DNA of 62,270 nucleotides, taken from the NCBI RefSeq assembly GCF_937996225.1, contig NZ_CALKTC010000031.1, positions 1-62,270 on the forward strand, given 5' to 3'. The notes beneath the pieces are model-generated. The model saw only the letters and a list, made by a program, of their open reading frames with translations, searched no databases and was not told the DNA's origin. The stretch comes from an uncultured Campylobacter sp. (GTDB lineage Bacteria > Campylobacterota > Campylobacteria > Campylobacterales > Campylobacteraceae). How positions within the stretch are numbered: position 1 is the stretch's first letter; each line of letters begins with the position of its first letter. Below are positions 35,550 through 46,039 of this stretch, one piece after another. Both the position numbers and the translations under genes were made by a program.

Positions 35550-38500
35550 TTATTTTTTAAGTTTAACTTCCTTGTCTTTATATAGACCGGTTCCGACCGG
35601 AATTATGCGACCTAGGATGACGTTTTCTTTCAAGTCCTCTAATCGGTCAAATTTACCCGCGATACTAGCCTCGGTTAGAACCTTCGTAGTCTCTTGGAAG
35701 GACGCCGCCGAAATGACGCTATCGCTTCCTACGGCCGCACGAGTTACGCCCAGCAGTACGGACTCCGCGATCGCAGGCTCGCCGCCCATCTTGACGATCC
35801 GCTCGTTTTCTTCTCTAAATCTACGGCGGCTAATCAGATCACCGACGATTAGCTGAGTATCGCCACTATCGACGATTCGAACCTGGCGGAGCATCTGAGA
35901 TACGATGATCTCGATATGCTTGTCGCTGATAACGACGCCTTGAGAGCGATAAACCTGTTGAATTTCGCTTATCAGATAATAATGCAGCGCTTTTTCGCCT
36001 AAAATTCTAAGCACATCGTGCGAGCTGATAACTCCGTCGGTAAGCTTCTCGCCTGCATGGACGAACTCACCGTTTCGCACCTGGATCTGGCGGCTTTTAT
36101 CGATCAGATACTCGGCGCTCGTTCCGTCCTCGCCCTCGATTATAATACGCTCTTTCGCGCGCAAAGCCTTATCGAAGCGGACCGTTCCGTCGATGTCTGC
36201 GATGATCGCAGTATTTTTAGGACGGCGCGCCTCAAATAGCTCCGATACGCGCGGCAAACCGCCGGTGATATCTTTTGATTTCGCAGCAGCTTTCGGCGTT
36301 CTAGCCAAAATATCTGCAATCGCTACCTGATCGCCTTTATTCGTAAAAATCGCGGTCTTCGGCCCTAGGTTGTATTTGATAGGCTCACCCTTGCTAGGAG
36401 TTACGATGATAGCCGGTTTGACGCCCTGCGGTAGATACTCGTTGATGACCAAGCGGCTTTGACCGGTAGTCTCGTCATATTGCTCTGTAGCGGTATATCC
36501 AGGCTCGATATCCTCGAAGCTGATCTTGCCCTCGCACTCTGCAGCCACCGGGATAGAATACGGATCCCACTCGGCGATGATCAATCGATCATCTTTTTTA
36601 GGCTTGGCGATAAGATCTTCGCTTTTTACGACGCTATTATCATCATAGGTAATGACAGATTCGCGTGGTATATAGTGACGGATCGCCTCTCTGCCGTTTT
36701 CTTCGGAGATGACTACGTACATACCCTTCTCACTTACGACGTGACCTTTTTTGATATCTCTTAGCCTCTCTAAATAATCACCTTTGAGGATGAAATACTT
36801 AAGCGTACCATTTGCTCCCGCTTTGATCTTTTGGGTTACCGGCTCGCCGTCTTTGACGCGAAGTTCGCTGGCAAACGGAATTCGAGTAGGGATATTCCAG
36901 TCTTCTTTTATAACCTCTACTAAACTATCATTTTCCCCAACGGTTTCGCCGTCTTTAAATACGATGTAAAATTTCCCCTCAACTTTACCGCTTACGCCCG
37001 CAAGCTCGGTAGGCTTGGCTAGATCGTGGCGCCGGATAGTATATCTAAATTCTTCCTTCTTACCCTTTAGCATGATATTCACATCGTCGTGAGTTATATC
37101 GATACTTACCTTACCGGTAATTGGGGCTTTGATCTTAGGCTCAACCAAAAGCACCGCGGCGTTTCTGCGGTTCATCACGATATTTTTGCCGCCGTTTTCA
37201 TAGGTCTTTACGTTGTAATATCTGATAAAGCCCTCTTTATCGGCGATTACTTGGCGATCTTGCTGCTCGGTAGATGCGGTACCGCCGGCGTGGAAGGTTC
37301 GTAGCGTAAGCTGCGTGCCCGGCTCACCAATGGATTGCGCAGAGATGATACCGACCGCTTCGCCAGGTTTTACTAGCTTGCCCTCGCCCAAATTTACGCC
37401 GTAGCACTTCGCGCAAACCCCTTTTTCAGCCTTGCACGTAATAGGCGTGCGGATGCTTACGGATTTGATGCCGGCATCGACTATGGTGCGTACCTCATTA
37501 ACGCCCAAGAGCGTGCCTTCGGTAAATAAAATTTCATTCGATACCGGATCAATCACATCCGAGCTTAGCACCCTACCCATAATCCTATCGGCTAGGCTTT
37601 CTATTTGCGTTCCGTTCTCTACAATCTCAGTAACCTCAATACCCTCGTGCGTGCCGCAGTCGTGCATCGTAACTCTGACGTTTTGTGCGACGTCAATAAG
37701 CTTACGCGTTAGATAGCCCGCATTTGCAGTCTTGAGCGCAGTATCGGCAAGACCCTTACGCGCGCCGTGGGTCGAGATGAAATACTCATTTACGTTTAGA
37801 CCCTCTCTAAAATTTGAAGTAATCGGCGTCTCGATGATCGAGCCGTCCGGCTTACTCATCAGGCCTCTCATACCCGCTAGCTGCTTGATCTGCTCCGCGC
37901 TACCTCGCGCGCCGCTATCGGCCATCATATAGATCGAGTTAAAGCCGTCCTTATCCTTCTCCATCATCTTCATCATCTCATCGGCTAGCTTCTTGCTAGT
38001 GCTAGTCCAGATGTCGATCGTTTTATTATAGCGCTCGCCGTCGGTTAGCAAACCCGCGCCGTATTGGTTCTGAACCTCTCTGACCTGCTTTTTAGCCTCT
38101 TCTACAAGACCCGCTTTGGACTTCGGCACGATGATGTCCGAAACGGAGATCGAAACGCCCGCTTTAGTAGCGGATTCAAAGCCTAAATTTTTAAGATTAT
38201 CCAAAAATTCCGCGCTTATCTCAAGGCCGCCGTTTTTATAGACGTAATCGACAAGCTCGGCGATATCCTTTTTCTTCATGATCTTATTCCAAAGATGATC
38301 CGGAATAAAGCTAGGCAGGATTGATTTGATGATCAAGCGGCCCGCGGTCGTAAAGATAATGCGGCGATCGATCATCGTTTTGATTTTAGCGTGGATATCT
38401 AGGGCGTTTGCCTCCACGGCAAGCATTACCTCATCGACATTTGCAAAAATTTTATTTGTTCCTTTTGCACCCGGCTTTTCGAGGCTTAGATAATAAATTC

Positions 38501-40064
38501 CTAAAACCATATCCTGGCTAGGCACCGCGACAGGCTTTCCGCTCGCAGGAAGCAAGATGTTCATCGAGCTAAGCATTAAAATTTTGCACTCTGCAATCGC
38601 CTCTTGGCTAAGCGGCACGTGCACCGCCATCTGATCGCCGTCGAAGTCGGCGTTAAACGCGGCGCAGACTAACGGATGTAGTCTGATCGCCTTGCCCTCG
38701 ACGAGTACGGGATGAAACGCCTGAATAGACATCTTATGAAGCGTCGGCGCGCGGTTTAGCATAACCGGGTGATCCTTTACGACCTCCTCCAAGCACTCCC
38801 AAACTTCATTGATCCTATTTTCAATCATCTTTTTAGCCTGCTTAACGGTCGTTGCGTATCCCTTCTCTTGCAGGCGTGCGATTAGATGCGGCTTGAATAG
38901 CTCAAGCGCCATAGTTTTAGGCAGACCGCACTGATCCATGCGTAAATTTGGACCTACGACGATGACAGAGCGACCCGAAAAATCCACACGCTTTCCGAGT
39001 AAATTTTGACGGAAGCGGCCCTGCTTACCCTTAATGATCTCGCTTAGAGATTTAAGCGGTCGCTTATTAGCGCCCTTCACGGCATTGGCGCGACGTCCGT
39101 TGTCAAAAAGCGCATCCACCGCCTCTTGAAGCATTCGTTTTTCATTGCGGATGATGATCTCGGGCGCGTCGAGCTCCATCAGCCTTTTGAGCCTAGAATT
39201 TCGATTGATGACGCGGCGGTATAGATCATTTACGTCAGAAACCGCAAATTTGCCGCCCTCAAGGCTTACAAGCGGGCGTAGATCGGCAGGTAGCACGGGA
39301 AGATTCGTAATCATCATCCACTCGGGCTTATTGCCGGAATTTAAAAAGCTCTCGACGACCTTTAGACGCTTGACGATGGTTTTTTTCTTCGCTTCGGAGT
39401 TCGTATTTTCCATCTCCTGCTTAAGGGTAGATAAAATTTCGACCAAATCAAGCTCGGCTAGCATATCGCGGATCACCTGACCGCCCATTTTGGCGACGAA
39501 GCCTGTCTGCGAAAAGCGCTCTTTTAGGCTCTGATACTGCTCTTCGTTTAAAACGTCGTATTTCTCGACCTTTTTAGAATTTTCGTTGTCGTAAAATGCC
39601 TCGCCTGCACTTTCTACGATGTAAGCCTCATAATAAAGCACGCGCTCAAGATCTTTCATCTTGATGTTTAGCAGCGTACCGATGCGGCTAGGCAAGGAAT
39701 TTACGTACCAAATATGCGCCACCGGCGTTACTAGCTCAATATGCCCCATTCTAGTACGGCGAACCTTCGAGCTCGTGATCTCGACGCCGCACTTTTCGCA
39801 CTTCCAGCCCTTATAACGCATCTTTTTATACTTGCCGCAGATGCACTCATAGTCTCTTACGGGGCCGAAAATTTTAGCGCAAAAAAGACCGTCGCGTTCC
39901 GGCTTGAGCGTGCGGTAGTTAATAGTCTCAGGCTTTTTGACCTCGCCGTGGCTCCATGCTTTGATCTGCTCGGGGCTAGCGAGTCTGATAGCAAACGCGT
40001 CGAAGTCGTGAACTCTAGCGTCCTCTTTTATCTCTATTCTTTCTAAATTTGAATTATCGCTCAT
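35550..40064 (-). CDS. rpoC: RNA polymerase beta' subunit
   Basis: The 1504-residue subunit. The N-terminal zinc finger is CICGKYKKMRYKGWKCEKCGVE, the catalytic Mg loop is NADFDGDQM, and the second zinc site includes CKAEKGVCAKCYG. The trigger-loop region (QSIGEPGTQLTLRTFHAGG) is intact. Its ATG overlaps the rpoB stop by four bases (ATGA), so the two genes are coupled but separate, unlike the fused rpoBC of Helicobacter. Confidence 0.98.
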   Translation of the reverse strand: MSDNSNLERIEIKEDARVHDFDAFAIRLASPEQIKAWSHGEVKKPETINYRTLKPERDGLFCAKIFGPVRDYECICGKYKKMRYKGWKCEKCGVEITSSKVRRTRMGHIELVTPVAHIWYVNSLPSRIGTLLNIKMKDLERVLYYEAYIVESAGEAFYDNENSKKVEKYDVLNEEQYQSLKERFSQTGFVAKMGGQVIRDMLAELDLVEILSTLKQEMENTNSEAKKKTIVKRLKVVESFLNSGNKPEWMMITNLPVLPADLRPLVSLEGGKFAVSDVNDLYRRVINRNSRLKRLMELDAPEIIIRNEKRMLQEAVDALFDNGRRANAVKGANKRPLKSLSEIIKGKQGRFRQNLLGKRVDFSGRSVIVVGPNLRMDQCGLPKTMALELFKPHLIARLQEKGYATTVKQAKKMIENRINEVWECLEEVVKDHPVMLNRAPTLHKMSIQAFHPVLVEGKAIRLHPLVCAAFNADFDGDQMAVHVPLSQEAIAECKILMLSSMNILLPASGKPVAVPSQDMVLGIYYLSLEKPGAKGTNKIFANVDEVMLAVEANALDIHAKIKTMIDRRIIFTTAGRLIIKSILPSFIPDHLWNKIMKKKDIAELVDYVYKNGGLEISAEFLDNLKNLGFESATKAGVSISVSDIIVPKSKAGLVEEAKKQVREVQNQYGAGLLTDGERYNKTIDIWTSTSKKLADEMMKMMEKDKDGFNSIYMMADSGARGSAEQIKQLAGMRGLMSKPDGSIIETPITSNFREGLNVNEYFISTHGARKGLADTALKTANAGYLTRKLIDVAQNVRVTMHDCGTHEGIEVTEIVENGTQIESLADRIMGRVLSSDVIDPVSNEILFTEGTLLGVNEVRTIVDAGIKSVSIRTPITCKAEKGVCAKCYGVNLGEGKLVKPGEAVGIISAQSIGEPGTQLTLRTFHAGGTASTEQQDRQVIADKEGFIRYYNVKTYENGGKNIVMNRRNAAVLLVEPKIKAPITGKVSIDITHDDVNIMLKGKKEEFRYTIRRHDLAKPTELAGVSGKVEGKFYIVFKDGETVGENDSLVEVIKEDWNIPTRIPFASELRVKDGEPVTQKIKAGANGTLKYFILKGDYLERLRDIKKGHVVSEKGMYVVISEENGREAIRHYIPRESVITYDDNSVVKSEDLIAKPKKDDRLIIAEWDPYSIPVAAECEGKISFEDIEPGYTATEQYDETTGQSRLVINEYLPQGVKPAIIVTPSKGEPIKYNLGPKTAIFTNKGDQVAIADILARTPKAAAKSKDITGGLPRVSELFEARRPKNTAIIADIDGTVRFDKALRAKERIIIEGEDGTSAEYLIDKSRQIQVRNGEFVHAGEKLTDGVISSHDVLRILGEKALHYYLISEIQQVYRSQGVVISDKHIEIIVSQMLRQVRIVDSGDTQLIVGDLISRRRFREENERIVKMGGEPAIAESVLLGVTRAAVGSDSVISAASFQETTKVLTEASIAGKFDRLEDLKENVILGRIIPVGTGLYKDKEVKLKK

Positions 40065-43000
40065 TTATTCTCTCCATTCTCGTAAATTTCAACGTCTAGA
40101 GCAAGCGATTTAAGCTCGTTTGTTAAAACAAAAAATGTCTCAGGAATTCCTGTAGACGGAACGTTTTCGCCTTTTGTCAGCGCCTTATATGCAGCCAAGC
40201 GTCCGTCGACGTCGTCGGATTTGATCGTTAGCATTTCGCGAAGCGTGTATGCCGCCCCGTATGCCTCCAGGGCCCAAACTTCCATCTCTCCAAATCTTTG
40301 ACCGCCGAACAGCGCCTTGCCGCCGACCGGCTGCTGCGTAACTAGGCTGTAAGGACCGGTGCTTCTTGCGTGAACCTTCTCATCGACTAGGTGGTGCAGC
40401 TTGAGATAATACATGCAGCCCACGTTTACGCGCTCTTTGATCTTTTCGCCGGTGCGGCCGTCGTAAAGCTCGGTCTTGCCGTCCTGATCGATGCCCGCCA
40501 TTTCAAATAGCTTTTTGAAATCCTCCGGCACAATGCCTTCGAATATCGGAGCGGAAAATCTAACGCCCTTAGCCCAGTCTCTAGCGTATTTCAAAAGATC
40601 TTCGTCGCTGATCTTTTCAAGCGTTTTTTTAGCCTGCATTAGCTTAGAAACGCCTGCGATCTCAATCATTTTGGCGCGAAGGGTTTTTATCCATTCGCCC
40701 GTTTTCTCTTCTAAAATTTTAGCGATCTGCTCTCCTAAGCGCCAGCCCACAAGACCTAAGTGGCTCTCCATTATCTGACCGATATTCATACGACTTGGAA
40801 CGCCGAGAGGATTTAGCACGATATCCACGCGCTGTCCACTAGGCAGATACGGCATATCGACCTCAGGGACGATATTTGAAACGATACCCTTATTTCCGTG
40901 GCGGCCCGCCATCTTATCGCCCACTTTTAGCTTGCGCTTAGTCGCGATATAGACCTTTACGAGCTTGACGACGCCGCTTGGCAAAATATCGTCTTTTTCT
41001 AAAATTTCTATCTTTTCGTCATGTTCCTCTTTGAGCTTGCGCTTTTCGTTTTGGAAGTGGTTTTTTAGCTCTTCGTATTCCTTCTGAACAGCTTTAGAAT
41101 AAGCCTTGACGAAAGAATTTAACGTAAAGCGGTTGGAGCTTTCAAGCTCCTCTTTTTTAACCTTATCGCCCTTTTTATAATCTTTTTTATTTAGGCTTTG
41201 ATCGCTTTGTAAAGCGCTTTTAGAAAGTAGCGCCACTACCTTTAGCATCTCTTCGCGATCAAGCATCAAAAGCCTGTCGTGATGCTCCCTTTCGAGCTCG
41301 GTTTTTTCATCCTCATAGGCTTTATTCGTGCGTGGATCCTTCTCGTAGCCCTTTTTGGTAAAAATTTTAACGTCGATTACCACGCCTTCCATTGAAGCAG
41401 TAGCGTAGAGAGATTTATTTACCACATGCCCCGCCTTCTCGCCAAAAATTGCGCGCAAAAGCCTCTCTTCAGGCGTCGGCTTGACCTCGCCCTTCGGAGT
41501 TACCTTGCCTACTAGGATCATGCCCGGCTTTACGTGAGTACCGATCTTTACGATACCGCTATCATCGAGGTGGGTAAGCTCCTCCTCTTTGATATTAGGG
41601 ATGTCGCGCGTGATCTCCTCCACGCCGTCTTTAAGCTCTCTAGCCTCGATCTCTTTTTCATAAACATGCACGCTGGTGTATTCGTCGGCACGAATCATCT
41701 TTTCGCTCATGACGACGGCATCCTCGTAATTGTAACCGTGCCACGGCATGAAAGCTATAAGGGCGTTTTTGCCGATTGCAAGCTCGCCGCCGTCCATGCT
41801 AGGACCGTCGGCTATAATTTGACCTGCCTTTATCACGTCGCCTTTGCGTACGATCGGGCGCTGTGAAAAGGTAGTGTTTTGGTTGGTACGTAAATTTTTC
41901 TCCATCGAGTAGTGATCGATAAACGGACCCTTCTCATCCTCGCCCAAAATAAAGATATTTTTATTATCGACCTTTTCTACGACGCCGTCGCGTTTAGCCT
42001 TGATCGCTTCCCACGAATCGCGTGCGATGATCGCCTCCATGCCAGTTCCTACGATAGGGGCGGTAGAGTGCAGAAGCGGTACGGCTTGGCGCTGCATGTT
42101 CGAGCCCATAAGCGCGCGGTTAGCATCGTCGTGCTCCAAAAACGGAATCAGCGATGCCGCTACGCCCGCGATCATACCGGAGCAAAGATCAATTAGCGAA
42201 ATATCCTCGCGCTTGGCCATGATGTTTTCGCCGTCTTTTCTGACCTCCAAAAGCTCCTCTACGATATTACCCTCCTCGTCTAATTTAGCGGACGCAGGAG
42301 CGATTACGAGTTCCTCTTCCTGCGTAGCGGTAAGATATACGATCTCGTCGGTGACCTTGCCGTTTACGACTCTTTTATACGGAGCCTCGACGAAGCCTAG
42401 ATCATTTACCTTCGCATAGGTCGCTAGGGTGTTAATAAGACCGATGTTTTGACCCTCAGGGGTCTCGATAGGGCAAATTCTACCGTAGTGCGTAGGATGG
42501 ACGTCGCGCACCTCAAAGCCTGCGCGCTCTTTAACTAAACCGCCTTCGCCCAGCGCAGATAGACGGCGCTTATGCGTGACCTCGCTAAGCGGGTTAGTCT
42601 GATCCATAAACTGGCTTAGCTGGCCACCGGTGAAAAATTCCATAAGCGTAGTGGTGATGATTTTAGGGTTTACGAAATCATACGGCATAAGCTCGTCGAG
42701 GTTGCCGCTGATGCCGGTAAATTTATCCTTGATCGCCTTTTGAACTTTGATAAATCCAAGGTGCATCTCGTTCGCCAAAAGCTCGCCGATCGAGCGGATG
42801 CGGCGATTGCCAAGATTATCTCGATCATCGATGAAGCCGTCGCCGTTTTTAACTCTAATTAAATATTTCGCCGTCTTGATAATATCCTCGCTGGTTAGCA
42901 CGGTTACGTACTCCGGCGCCTCGATGCCTAGTTTATGGTTCATCTTCATACGGCCGACTTTAGTTAGATCGTAGCGCTCCGGGTTGAAAAATAGATCGTT

Positions 43001-44197
43001 TACGAAGCTCTTTGCCGCTTCTTTTACCACCGGCTCGCCCGGGCGCATAACCTTGTAAATTCTAATCGCAGCCAGATCGTTCTCGTCGTCTATGCCCTCG
43101 CTTTGCTGCAAGAGCTTAAGCGCGTCTGCATCTTGAATAAAAGAATTTATGATTGAAGTATCTACGCCGCTAGCTAGGTCGTTAGCGATCGTAAATTTTT
43201 TCTCGGTGTTAGCGATCTTGGCTAGCTTGCCCTCATCTAGCGCAGTTAGCGAATCAAAAAGCACTTCGCCGCTGTTTTTGTCGACGATGGCGCCCGCTAG
43301 GTAGCGCTCGGCTAAAATTTCAGCCGGATACTCGATTAGCTTTAATCCATCCTCTGCTAATTTCTCCGCTTTTTTGACCGTTAGGCGTTTACTTGCTTGA
43401 TGAAGTACTTCGCCCTTTTCATTTATAATGTCGTAATCAAGCCTGCCCGCGTATTCTTTCGGATCGAAATCGGTTAGGAATTTTCCTTTTTTAATATAGA
43501 TTGTCTTAATAGGATAAAATAATTTTATAATGTCTTGTTTTTTGTAGCCGAGTGCGCGAAATAGGATCGTGATCGGAACCTTGCGCCTTTTATTTATGCG
43601 CACATATAGTACGTCTTTTACGTCGTATTCGAAATACAGCCAGCTGCCGCGATCCGGTATTATTTGAGCGGTGTAGATAAGTTTATTTAGAACCGTAGGA
43701 CTCTCTTCCTCTTTGAAGATTACGCCCGGGCTTCTGTGCAGCTGATTTACGACGACGCGCTCTACGCCGTTTATGATAAATGAAATTCTATCGGTCATTA
43801 GAGGAATGTCGCGAATGAATATATCTTGCTCTTTGATCTCTTTTACGCCGATTTTTTTGCCCGTCTTTTCGTCGCGCTCATGCACGAGCAAGCGGAGCTT
43901 CATCTTTAAATTTACCGAATAAGTAAGCCCTCTTTCCATGCATTCTCTAATCGAATATTTAGGCTTTGAAATTTCGCTACTTACATACTCGATACTTAGT
44001 CTATTCTGTGCATCGTGGATAGGAAAAATGGCTTTGAAAACCTTCTCTATGCCGCTTTCTCCACCCGAGTTATCAAGATTTAAAAAATGATCAAAACTTT
44101 TCTTTTGTAGTTGTAATAAATTCGGAATTTCGATGTCTTTGGGAACCTTTGAAAAATCCACTCTAAGACGATTTCCTGAATATAGGCTGTTTAACAT
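40061..44197 (-). CDS. rpoB: RNA polymerase beta subunit
   Basis: The 1378-residue subunit. The rifampicin pocket (GGQLSQFMDQTNPLSE, then THKRRLSALGEGG) has the sensitive-type residues at the Asp, His and Ser positions. MGSNMQRQAVPLL and GDKMAGRHGNKG are intact. The frame opens upstream, but MLNSLYSGNRLRVDF at 44197 matches family N-termini and has GAGGTAG upstream. A hairpin in the rplL-rpoB gap may attenuate expression. Confidence 0.98.
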   Translation of the reverse strand: MLNSLYSGNRLRVDFSKVPKDIEIPNLLQLQKKSFDHFLNLDNSGGESGIEKVFKAIFPIHDAQNRLSIEYVSSEISKPKYSIRECMERGLTYSVNLKMKLRLLVHERDEKTGKKIGVKEIKEQDIFIRDIPLMTDRISFIINGVERVVVNQLHRSPGVIFKEEESPTVLNKLIYTAQIIPDRGSWLYFEYDVKDVLYVRINKRRKVPITILFRALGYKKQDIIKLFYPIKTIYIKKGKFLTDFDPKEYAGRLDYDIINEKGEVLHQASKRLTVKKAEKLAEDGLKLIEYPAEILAERYLAGAIVDKNSGEVLFDSLTALDEGKLAKIANTEKKFTIANDLASGVDTSIINSFIQDADALKLLQQSEGIDDENDLAAIRIYKVMRPGEPVVKEAAKSFVNDLFFNPERYDLTKVGRMKMNHKLGIEAPEYVTVLTSEDIIKTAKYLIRVKNGDGFIDDRDNLGNRRIRSIGELLANEMHLGFIKVQKAIKDKFTGISGNLDELMPYDFVNPKIITTTLMEFFTGGQLSQFMDQTNPLSEVTHKRRLSALGEGGLVKERAGFEVRDVHPTHYGRICPIETPEGQNIGLINTLATYAKVNDLGFVEAPYKRVVNGKVTDEIVYLTATQEEELVIAPASAKLDEEGNIVEELLEVRKDGENIMAKREDISLIDLCSGMIAGVAASLIPFLEHDDANRALMGSNMQRQAVPLLHSTAPIVGTGMEAIIARDSWEAIKAKRDGVVEKVDNKNIFILGEDEKGPFIDHYSMEKNLRTNQNTTFSQRPIVRKGDVIKAGQIIADGPSMDGGELAIGKNALIAFMPWHGYNYEDAVVMSEKMIRADEYTSVHVYEKEIEARELKDGVEEITRDIPNIKEEELTHLDDSGIVKIGTHVKPGMILVGKVTPKGEVKPTPEERLLRAIFGEKAGHVVNKSLYATASMEGVVIDVKIFTKKGYEKDPRTNKAYEDEKTELEREHHDRLLMLDREEMLKVVALLSKSALQSDQSLNKKDYKKGDKVKKEELESSNRFTLNSFVKAYSKAVQKEYEELKNHFQNEKRKLKEEHDEKIEILEKDDILPSGVVKLVKVYIATKRKLKVGDKMAGRHGNKGIVSNIVPEVDMPYLPSGQRVDIVLNPLGVPSRMNIGQIMESHLGLVGWRLGEQIAKILEEKTGEWIKTLRAKMIEIAGVSKLMQAKKTLEKISDEDLLKYARDWAKGVRFSAPIFEGIVPEDFKKLFEMAGIDQDGKTELYDGRTGEKIKERVNVGCMYYLKLHHLVDEKVHARSTGPYSLVTQQPVGGKALFGGQRFGEMEVWALEAYGAAYTLREMLTIKSDDVDGRLAAYKALTKGENVPSTGIPETFFVLTNELKSLALDVEIYENGENK

Positions 44198-44221
44198 TCC
44201 ACTACCTCGTAGTTGTATTTT

Positions 44222-44254
44222 AAAGAAAGAAGTGCCGATGCGACGCACCGGCAC
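44222..44254 (-). promoter_or_regulatory. Putative attenuator hairpin between rplL and rpoB
   Basis: Minus-strand stem of 10 pairs (one G-U): GTGCCGGTGC, loop GTC, GCATCGGCAC. A T-rich tract TTCTTTCTTT follows. This is the position where a partial terminator lowers rpoBC relative to L7/L12 in other bacteria. It is weaker than a full terminator. Confidence 0.65.
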
Positions 44255-44287
44255 ACATTTGTATGCGAAATTTTAAAATTCCGCGAT

Positions 44288-44668
44288 TTATTTGAGTTCG
44301 ACTTTAGCGCCTGCTTCTTCAAGCTCTTTTTTGGCCTTCTCGGCGTCTTCTTTGTTAAGTCCCTCTTTAAGAACGGACGGAGTAGCCTCGGTAGCGTCTT
44401 TGGCTTCTTTTAAACCAAGGCCCGTTAAGGCGCGAACAACTTTAATTACGTTAATTTTCTTATCGCCCGCATCAAGCAATACGACATCAAATTCTGTTTT
44501 CTCTTCAGCCGCTGCCGCGCCTGCGCCGCCAGCGCCTGCGCCGCCAGCTACCATAACCGGAGCTGCGCTTACGCCAAATTTTTCTTCGAATTCTTTAACT
44601 AACTCGCTAAGCTCTAGCACCGAAAGATTAGAGATATACTCTAAAACATCTTCTTTTGAAATTGCCAT
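44288..44668 (-). CDS. rplL: 50S ribosomal protein L7/L12
   Basis: Stalk protein of 126 residues that recruits translational GTPases. The N-terminal dimer domain starts AISKEDVLEYISNLS, followed by an Ala/Gly-rich hinge and the C-terminal domain with EKTEFDVVLLDAG, KVVRALTGLGLKEAKD and the final AGAKVELK. RBS AGGAG. It lies 20 bases after rplJ. Confidence 0.98.
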   Translation of the reverse strand: MAISKEDVLEYISNLSVLELSELVKEFEEKFGVSAAPVMVAGGAGAGGAGAAAAEEKTEFDVVLLDAGDKKINVIKVVRALTGLGLKEAKDATEATPSVLKEGLNKEDAEKAKKELEEAGAKVELK

Positions 44669-44688
44669 TTTATTCTCCTAAATTTTAA

Positions 44689-45168
44689 TTAAGCGCTAGC
44701 TTCTTTTTTCTGCTTAAGCGCATTTAAGCCGATCGTAAAATTTTGAATCGGCGCATTCCATACTTGAAGTAGCATCGCGATAAGCTCATCTCTCGAAGGC
44801 ATCTTCGAAAGCGCTCTAACCTTATCTATGCCAGCTACTTCCCCATCGATATGAGCGGTCTTAAGCTTAAAAATTTCATTTTTCTCTTCAAATTTAGCCG
44901 CTACTTTACATACAGAAAGCTGCTCGCCCCATAAGAAGATATTAGTATCTTTAAAGCTAAGTCCGTTTTTTTCGGCATTTTTTAAAGCGATATTAGCTAG
45001 GGTATTTTTGATAACCCGAACCTTTACGCCCGCTTCGCGCGCGCTATTTCTAAGATCTTCAAGCTGCTTAACGCTAAGGCCTTTAAAATCGGAAATTACT
45101 ATAGCTTCGCTAGCCTTAAAAGCCTCACCAAGCTCCGCTACTATCTTTGATTTTTCGTCTCTCGTCAT
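44689..45168 (-). CDS. rplJ: 50S ribosomal protein L10
   Basis: Stalk base protein of 159 residues that anchors L7/L12 dimers and in many bacteria represses its own mRNA leader. It begins MTRDEKSKIVAEL, with VISDFKGLSVKQLEDLR and VIKNTLANIAL conserved. AAAGGAGACC precedes the ATG. A 113-bp leader with a strong hairpin separates it from rplA. Confidence 0.97.
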   Translation of the reverse strand: MTRDEKSKIVAELGEAFKASEAIVISDFKGLSVKQLEDLRNSAREAGVKVRVIKNTLANIALKNAEKNGLSFKDTNIFLWGEQLSVCKVAAKFEEKNEIFKLKTAHIDGEVAGIDKVRALSKMPSRDELIAMLLQVWNAPIQNFTIGLNALKQKKEASA

Positions 45169-45204
45169 TAGGTCTCCTTTCCGATCGGTGATTTCAAGCC
45201 AAGC

Positions 45205-45228
45205 GATCGAAATTTTGAAATTTCGATC
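45205..45228 (-). promoter_or_regulatory. Hairpin in the rplJ leader
   Basis: Perfect 10-bp inverted repeat (GATCGAAATT/AATTTCGATC) with a 4-base loop, about 37 bases before rplJ. A second GATCGG-containing segment lies just before the RBS. It may belong to an L10 autoregulatory leader or be a processing site. No U-tract, so not a terminator. Confidence 0.5.
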
Positions 45229-45281
45229 AATTAAGTTAAAAACCTTGAGCTATCTCCAATCTAAGATAAAAATTTAAAATT

Positions 45282-45983
45282 TTATTTTAAATCGATTATT
45301 TCTTGATTATCCAGTGTAACTGCAGGGCTCATAGTAAGTGAAAGCGATGCATGAGTTACGTATCTGCCCTTCGCAGTCGCTGGCTTATGCTTATTTATAG
45401 TTTTGATAAATGTCGTAATATTGTCTAAAAGCTGCTCTTTGCTAAAGCTAGCCTTGCCAAGGCCTGCGTGGATATTTCCTTGCTTATCGACGCGGAAATT
45501 TACCTGTCCACCCTTAGCATTTTTAACGGCCTGAGCGACATCCATAGTAACGGTACCGGTTTTAGGGTTCGGCATAACGCCTTTTGGACCGAGAATACGA
45601 CCTACCTTACCGACTAGTCCCATTAAATTTGGAGTGGCGATAAGAACGTCGAAATTTATATTTCCTTTTTGAATCTCTTCAATCAGATCATCGGCACCCA
45701 CGATATCGGCACCCGCTTCGCTAGCCTCGCTAGCTTTTGCGTCCTTTGCAATCACGGCTACTCGAACGCTTTTTCCCGTACCGGCAGGTAAAACGACCGA
45801 GCCGCGCACCATCTGATCGGCATGTCTTGGATCTACGTTTAGTTTAAGAGCGATCTCCACCGTCTCGTCAAATTTAGCAGAAGCTAGAGTTTTTACTGTG
45901 CTTACCGCTTCGTCTACACTATAAATTTTATTTACGTCAACTTTTTTTAAAAGTTCGTTGAATCTTTTTGAATTTTTTGGCAT
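45282..45983 (-). CDS. rplA: 50S ribosomal protein L1
   Basis: L1-stalk protein of 233 residues that binds 23S rRNA and its own mRNA. VEIALKLNVDPRHADQMVRG, VLPAGTGKSVRVAVIAK and GPKGVMPNPKTGTVTMDV are conserved. RBS GGAGAAA. It is 56 bases after rplK. Confidence 0.98.
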   Translation of the reverse strand: MPKNSKRFNELLKKVDVNKIYSVDEAVSTVKTLASAKFDETVEIALKLNVDPRHADQMVRGSVVLPAGTGKSVRVAVIAKDAKASEASEAGADIVGADDLIEEIQKGNINFDVLIATPNLMGLVGKVGRILGPKGVMPNPKTGTVTMDVAQAVKNAKGGQVNFRVDKQGNIHAGLGKASFSKEQLLDNITTFIKTINKHKPATAKGRYVTHASLSLTMSPAVTLDNQEIIDLK

Positions 45984-46039
45984 ATATTTCTCCGCAATTA
46001 AAGTGCTACCGCTTTTTTAAACCTTAGCGGTCAAAAGGT

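Noticed and set aside
44292..44681. 129-codon frame antisense to rplL
   Set aside because: Mirror of the low-complexity Ala/Glu/Lys sequence of L7/L12. Not a gene.
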